DNA of 61,774 nt, taken from positions 1 through 61,774 of the forward strand of contig NZ_JAQQLF010000027.1 of NCBI RefSeq assembly GCF_028548455.1. Direction: 5' to 3'. This document shows, piece by piece, positions 59,444 to 61,774 of this stretch. The DNA comes from Vogesella aquatica. Its GTDB lineage: Bacteria > Pseudomonadota > Gammaproteobacteria > Burkholderiales > Chromobacteriaceae. Made by a program: the position numbers and the translations under genes. The notes beneath the pieces were generated by a model. It saw only the letters and a list, made by a program, of their open reading frames with translations, searched no databases and was not told the DNA's origin. Position 1 is the first letter of the stretch, and each line of letters opens with the position of its first letter.

Positions 59444-59770
59444 TTTAACTGTAATGCAGAAATGCAGCTGGTTGGTAGTGCCCGGATTGTCGCTAGCCCA
59501 CTCAGCGGCATCGTTGCGCATCGTTGATCGGCAGAACGCTGCCGCCTCAGAAGCCGACATGTGCGAAAGGCTGACCGTGCCTTGCGGGGCGCTACCGTGA
59601 CCAACCCGGCCGTCGGCATACTTGACCCAGCCCTCCCACCCAAGAATCTGGACGCCCTGGCGCTCAAGGATTTCAAGCGCCTGCAGTGCGGCCTCAAGCG
59701 GAAGGACGATCTCTCGTTTCGAGATTGAGCGCTCCCGAAGTGATATAGGTAGAAAGCGGAGTTGGTCCAT
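59438..59770 (-). CDS. hypothetical cassette-encoded protein
   Basis: 110 aa, soluble. LERQGVQILGWEGWVKYADGRVGH and ASEAAAFCRSTM are the most distinctive parts; I recall similar cassette ORFs in integrons but no function. Starts five bases after the GTTAGAC core of the attC site upstream (59775-59781, complement). Confidence 0.55.
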   Translation of the reverse strand: MDQLRFLPISLRERSISKREIVLPLEAALQALEILERQGVQILGWEGWVKYADGRVGHGSAPQGTVSLSHMSASEAAAFCRSTMRNDAAEWASDNPGTTNQLHFCITVKA

Positions 59771-59774
59771 GTGT

Positions 59775-59860
59775 GTCTAACGTTGGAAATCAGCGGCGCC
59801 GGTACGTCGTCCGCTGGATTGACTTGGCGGTCTCAACAACCAAGTGCAACAGAGTTAATG
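59775..59860 (-). repeat. attC-like recombination site
   Basis: Core GTTAGAC (complement of 59775-59781) is clear. Adjacent arms AATC-CAGCGG and CCGCTGATT pair around an ACGTAC-containing loop. The other core is less certain, GTTAATG on the plus strand at 59854-59860. Confidence 0.5.
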
Positions 59861-59914
59861 TTTAACGGCTTGCCGTGATTCAATCACGGCATCCAAATGC
59901 TCAGCCCGTAGCCC

Positions 59915-60045
59915 GTAGCCCGGATAAGCTAACGGCGCATCCGGGGTTGATTGTCTTGGCATTGTCACTTGGTCATCTGACAGAGTGCGGCCAACCTTGG
60001 GTATCCCGCTGTTTCCCGGATGCGGCTGCGCCTTATCCTGGCTAC
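59915..60045. mobile_element. 131-bp palindromic MITE-like element inside the integrase remnant
   Basis: Ends are inverted repeats: GTAGCCCGGATAAG at 59915-59928 and CTTATCCTGGCTAC at 60032-60045 (one mismatch in 14), with weaker pairing further in (GCGCATCCGGG versus CCCGGATGCG). The centre has no gene and contains one TGCGGCCAAC word (59986-59995). The integrase reading frame stops abruptly at its right border. A short CCCGTAG repeat adjoins the left end; no clear target duplication was found. Confidence 0.6.
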
Positions 60046-60259
60046 TTACTTCAACAGCCAGATGGGTGAGAAAGCTACTGACCTCCGCAGCCCCCATCTC
60101 GCGAGGGTGGCGATGATGGTGAAAGCGCAAAAAGCGCCGTACCCAATTGACGTATTGCTGCTAGGTGCGCAGGCTGTAATGCCTGACTCGCAGCGTCTGC
60201 CGCAGCACATCAAGCAAGCGTGGCGCGGCAGTCCCATCTGGCTGTGTACTTTCAGGCAT
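60046..60259 (-). pseudogene. intI: integron integrase remnant (N-terminal part, amber codon)
   Basis: Tyrosine recombinase of integrons, broken. From the ATG at 60259 the frame reads MPESTQPDGTAAPRLLDVLR and QTLRVRHYSLRT, typical of IntI N-termini. A TAG at 60163-60161 replaces what is normally a Glu codon; the same frame then continues QQYVNWVRRFLRFHHHRHPR, EMGAAEVSSFLTHLAVE, the next IntI block. The frame ends at the MITE-like element at 60045, so the catalytic C-terminal domain (R, H, Y residues) is missing from this window. The gene is therefore inactive. Its start faces the plus-strand cassettes, as in intact integrons. Confidence 0.85.
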
Positions 60260-60330
60260 TGGCAACCCCAATAGCTTGTAAAGCAATGATAAATGCTTAT
60301 GCCATGCCCAGTTATGCACACTGATAAACC

Positions 60331-60358
60331 AAATATACACCTGCAGAGGTGTATATTT
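60331..60358. promoter_or_regulatory. perfect 12-bp inverted repeat in the intI-cassette gap
   Basis: Arms AAATATACACCT (60331-60342) and AGGTGTATATTT (60347-60358) flank GCAG. It lies between the intI start and the first cassette, where attI and the cassette promoter normally are. It does not match the CTG-N10-CAG LexA pattern and has no T tract. Could be an operator or a structured part of attI. Confidence 0.5.
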
Positions 60359-60361
60359 CAC

Positions 60362-60368
60362 GTTGAAT
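60362..60368 (+). repeat. possible attI/cassette junction core site
   Basis: GTTGAAT fits the integron core GTTRRRY exactly. It is 25 bp before the first plus-strand cassette gene. Another candidate, GTTATGC at 60311-60317, fits less well. Confidence 0.4.
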
Positions 60369-60392
60369 GGCAAGGGCAACGGCAAGGATCTT

Positions 60393-60680
60393 ATGAATTC
60401 GAACGACAGAGATCGGAAGAAGGAGTGGAAGCGCGAGCAAAGGCAACTTGCACGCGCTGCATTCCCGATGTCCGATCCCTTGCTGGAATCGCTGTTCAAC
60501 ATGGTGAACGAGCATGTCGAGGATTCAGGATGCGATCACACGTTTCGATTCACGAAGCACTGGATCGCGGAACATCGGCAAGCCGAGGCTTCAGTACTGG
60601 ACTGGCTGAATAGCCACGGTGGCTTCTGCGACTGCGAGGTCATCGCGAATGCAGCGGACCACTGGGAACAGAACCGATGA
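60393..60680 (+). CDS. DUF2695-like cassette protein
   Basis: 95 aa, basic N-terminus (NSNDRDRKKEWKREQRQLAR) followed by SDPLLESLFNMVNEHVEDSGCDH and VLDWLNSHGGFCDCEVIANA, the signature of DUF2695. Function unknown. First gene of the plus-strand cassette run. Its stop is 14 bases before the attC site. I start at the second ATG, which fits the family better. Confidence 0.75.
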   Translation: MNSNDRDRKKEWKREQRQLARAAFPMSDPLLESLFNMVNEHVEDSGCDHTFRFTKHWIAEHRQAEASVLDWLNSHGGFCDCEVIANAADHWEQNR

Positions 60681-60693
60681 CTCTCCGATTGCC

Positions 60694-60750
60694 GTCCAAC
60701 CTTTCGCTCCAGCGGACGGCTTTGCCGCCCGCTGAGCTTCAACGTTAGCC
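60694..60750 (+). repeat. attC site of cassette 1
   Basis: 57 bp. Cores GTCCAAC (60694-60700) and GTTAGCC (60744-60750) match RYYYAAC and GTTRRRY. Internal arms GCTCCAGCGGACGGC and GCCGCCCGCTGAGC pair around TTT. This is the cleanest attC in the window. Confidence 0.85.
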
Positions 60751-60757
60751 ACCTGTC

Positions 60758-61378
60758 ATGAACCTCCGTACATTGCACCGGCTGTCGGCATTCCTCATTG
60801 CTGCATTCGCTGCTGTTCACATCGCCAATCACTTGGCCTCGCTGGCAAGCATTTCAGCCCACCTCAGGTTCATGGAGGTGGCACGCGCGCTGTATCGGCA
60901 GCCCTTCGTTGAGGGCATCCTCCTGGCGTGCGTCACCTTCCAGTGCGCGAGTGGGTTGTGGCTTGTCTTTGCAGGGTGGAAGCAGCGTCGGGGCACTGTC
61001 GCCTGGGTCCAAGCCGCGTCCGGCTTCTATCTCGCACTGTTCCTCCTAATCCACGTTGCGGCCGTCATGTTTGGTCGAGCTGCTCTCGGGCTTGACACGA
61101 ACTTCTTCTACGCGGCAGCGGGCATACACGTGCCGCCGTTCCAGTACTTCTTTGTGCCGTACTACTTCCTTGCCGTCGTTGCCCTCTTCATTCACCTGGG
61201 CTGTGCCGTCTATTGGAGCGGCCCGGCTGCCGTTCGCGGCCGCACGCTTGCCGTTGGAGTTGCAGCAGTTGGCGGTGCGGTGGTCTCCTTGCTTCTCGTT
61301 CTTTCGCTCGCTGGCAAAATCCAGCCATTCGAGGTGCCGGCAAGCTACAGGAGCACGTATGTGCGCGCAGGCGGCTAA
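60758..61378 (+). CDS. integral membrane protein of a cassette, cytochrome b-like
   Basis: 206 aa with five hydrophobic helices. Conserved His in each (VHIANH near 21, LIHVAAV, FIHLGCAVYW) and the helix pattern resemble the membrane anchor of succinate dehydrogenase / fumarate reductase cytochrome b, suggesting haem binding, but identification is tentative. It starts eight bases after an attC core, and its TAA stop lies in the next attC (GGCTAAC at 61373). Confidence 0.65.
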   Translation: MNLRTLHRLSAFLIAAFAAVHIANHLASLASISAHLRFMEVARALYRQPFVEGILLACVTFQCASGLWLVFAGWKQRRGTVAWVQAASGFYLALFLLIHVAAVMFGRAALGLDTNFFYAAAGIHVPPFQYFFVPYYFLAVVALFIHLGCAVYWSGPAAVRGRTLAVGVAAVGGAVVSLLLVLSLAGKIQPFEVPASYRSTYVRAGG

Positions 61379-61450
61379 CCCTTCCATCGAGGGGACGTCA
61401 CAAAGGCCGCTTCGCGTCCTTTGCACCGCCCCTCATGTCAAACGTTATGT
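61373..61450 (+). repeat. attC site of cassette 2
   Basis: 78 bp between GGCTAAC (61373-61379) and GTTATGT (61444-61450). Arms GAGGGGACG and the CCGCCCCTC region pair, as do AAAGG and CCTTT around a CCGCTTCGCG centre. Confidence 0.8.
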
Positions 61451-61466
61451 CTCGGAGTAATCCACA

Positions 61467-61657
61467 ATGAAACTCTATCCAGTCTTTTTGCTGATGGCAT
61501 TTGTCACGGTTCTCATTCCTGGGCCTGGTGTGGTTATGACCATTACTAACTCACTCCGTTATGGCTTTCGCGGAGCATTCGGGGGCATCCTCGGTATTGC
61601 CTTCGGCGCTTTCGTCGTTGCAGCTATCTCATCAACCAGTTTGGGGCTCATTCTAGC
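61467..61657 (+). pseudogene. LysE-family exporter gene, truncated by an IS element
   Basis: First 63 codons of a LysE/RhtB-type amino-acid exporter (MKLYPVFLLMAFVTVLIPGP, then TNSLRYGFRGAFGGILGIAFG), ending at LGLILA. Homologues continue with further membrane helices; here the frame runs into IS481-like sequence and stops at 61709. Third plus-strand cassette, 16 bp after an attC core. Confidence 0.82.
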
Positions 61658-61774
61658 TGTCCAGTCCCGGACGATTACGCACCTGCTTTTTGAACAGTTC
61701 GGGATGTGATTTCTGCCACTGTTTCATCGCCAGCAATGGTGTCTGATGCGCCAGCATCCTTTGCGGCAGATGCT
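61653..61774 (-). CDS. IS481-family transposase, C-terminal end (partial)
   Basis: 40 codons before the stop TAG at 61655-61653 read PQRMLAHQTPLLAMKQWQKS, HPELFKKQVRNRPGLDS, the usual C-terminus of IS481-family DDE transposases. The 5' part and catalytic residues lie beyond the window. The stop codon is supplied partly by flanking cassette DNA. Confidence 0.88.
   Translation of the reverse strand, partial: HLPQRMLAHQTPLLAMKQWQKSHPELFKKQVRNRPGLDS
61658..61774. mobile_element. IS481-family insertion sequence, left end (partial)
   Basis: The element begins with TGTCCAGTCCCGG at 61658, the TG-start expected of this family, directly after TCTAGC (61652-61657). That fits the NCTAGN target reported for Bordetella IS481. 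The rest runs off the window, so the other end and the target duplication cannot be seen. Confidence 0.8.

Noticed and set aside
59855-60130. 91-aa minus-strand frame as a gene of its own
   Set aside because: Its first part is the continuation of intI after the amber codon and the rest is the MITE-like element and attC DNA.

Overview
The window looks like a chromosomal segment of a GC-rich, flagellated betaproteobacterium. The protein set (RppH, ParE, PpK, ArgA, EnvC, FlhB/A/F, FliA, MotC, ThyA, UbiG, a TfoX_C-TadA fusion) fits Neisseriales, probably Chromobacteriaceae (Chromobacterium/Vogesella-like). That placement is inferred from protein resemblance only.

Layout. 1-270: 3' end of a 5S rRNA gene, its terminator and a tandem hairpin repeat. 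278-4306 (minus): pssA, then a putrescine pair (potF, puuA). 4632-12987: mostly plus-strand housekeeping genes (rppH, parE, a PFK-like kinase, a phosphatase, rluA) with a minus-strand periplasmic lipoprotein and an AlaX-type editing hydrolase. 13024-26226 (minus): three membrane-protein genes, ppk, yggX, argA, the gpmI-envC-ctpA cell-envelope cluster, a hot-dog-fold protein and xseA. 26592-30259 (plus): exbB-exbD-lpxK-Trm112-kdsB-adk, an envelope/lipid A cluster behind a DnaA-box-containing intergenic region. 30325-33465 (minus): a histidine kinase with an HD-GYP response regulator. 33665-37788 (plus): htpG and two exonuclease genes. 37858-44944 (minus): the flagellar operon flhB-flhA-flhF-flhG-fliA-motC. 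45089-46380: thyA-folA. 46458-51406 (minus): a GntR regulator, DUF2721, an L,D-transpeptidase, tadA, ubiG, mtaD, with a probable 6S RNA gene on the plus strand. 51587-57353 (plus): a PAS-GGDEF-EAL protein, a conserved FabMG-like protein and a membrane diguanylate cyclase.

From about 58,000 to the end the window is accessory DNA: a degraded integron. A broken integrase gene (intI, minus, 60046-60259) carries an amber codon and is cut by a 131-bp palindromic MITE-like element. To its right lie plus-strand gene cassettes with clear attC sites. The third cassette, a LysE-type gene, is interrupted by an IS481-family element that runs off the window. To its left lie four minus-strand small genes separated by attC-like cores, an arrangement a normal integron does not have.

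The strongest window-wide signal is a 10-mer, TGCGGCCAAC, present about 41 times by hand count (21 on one strand, 20 on the other) where well under one is expected. It is enriched between genes, sometimes as inverted pairs forming hairpins. This is how a DNA uptake sequence behaves, but the word does not contain the CTG core of the Neisseriaceae dialects known to me.
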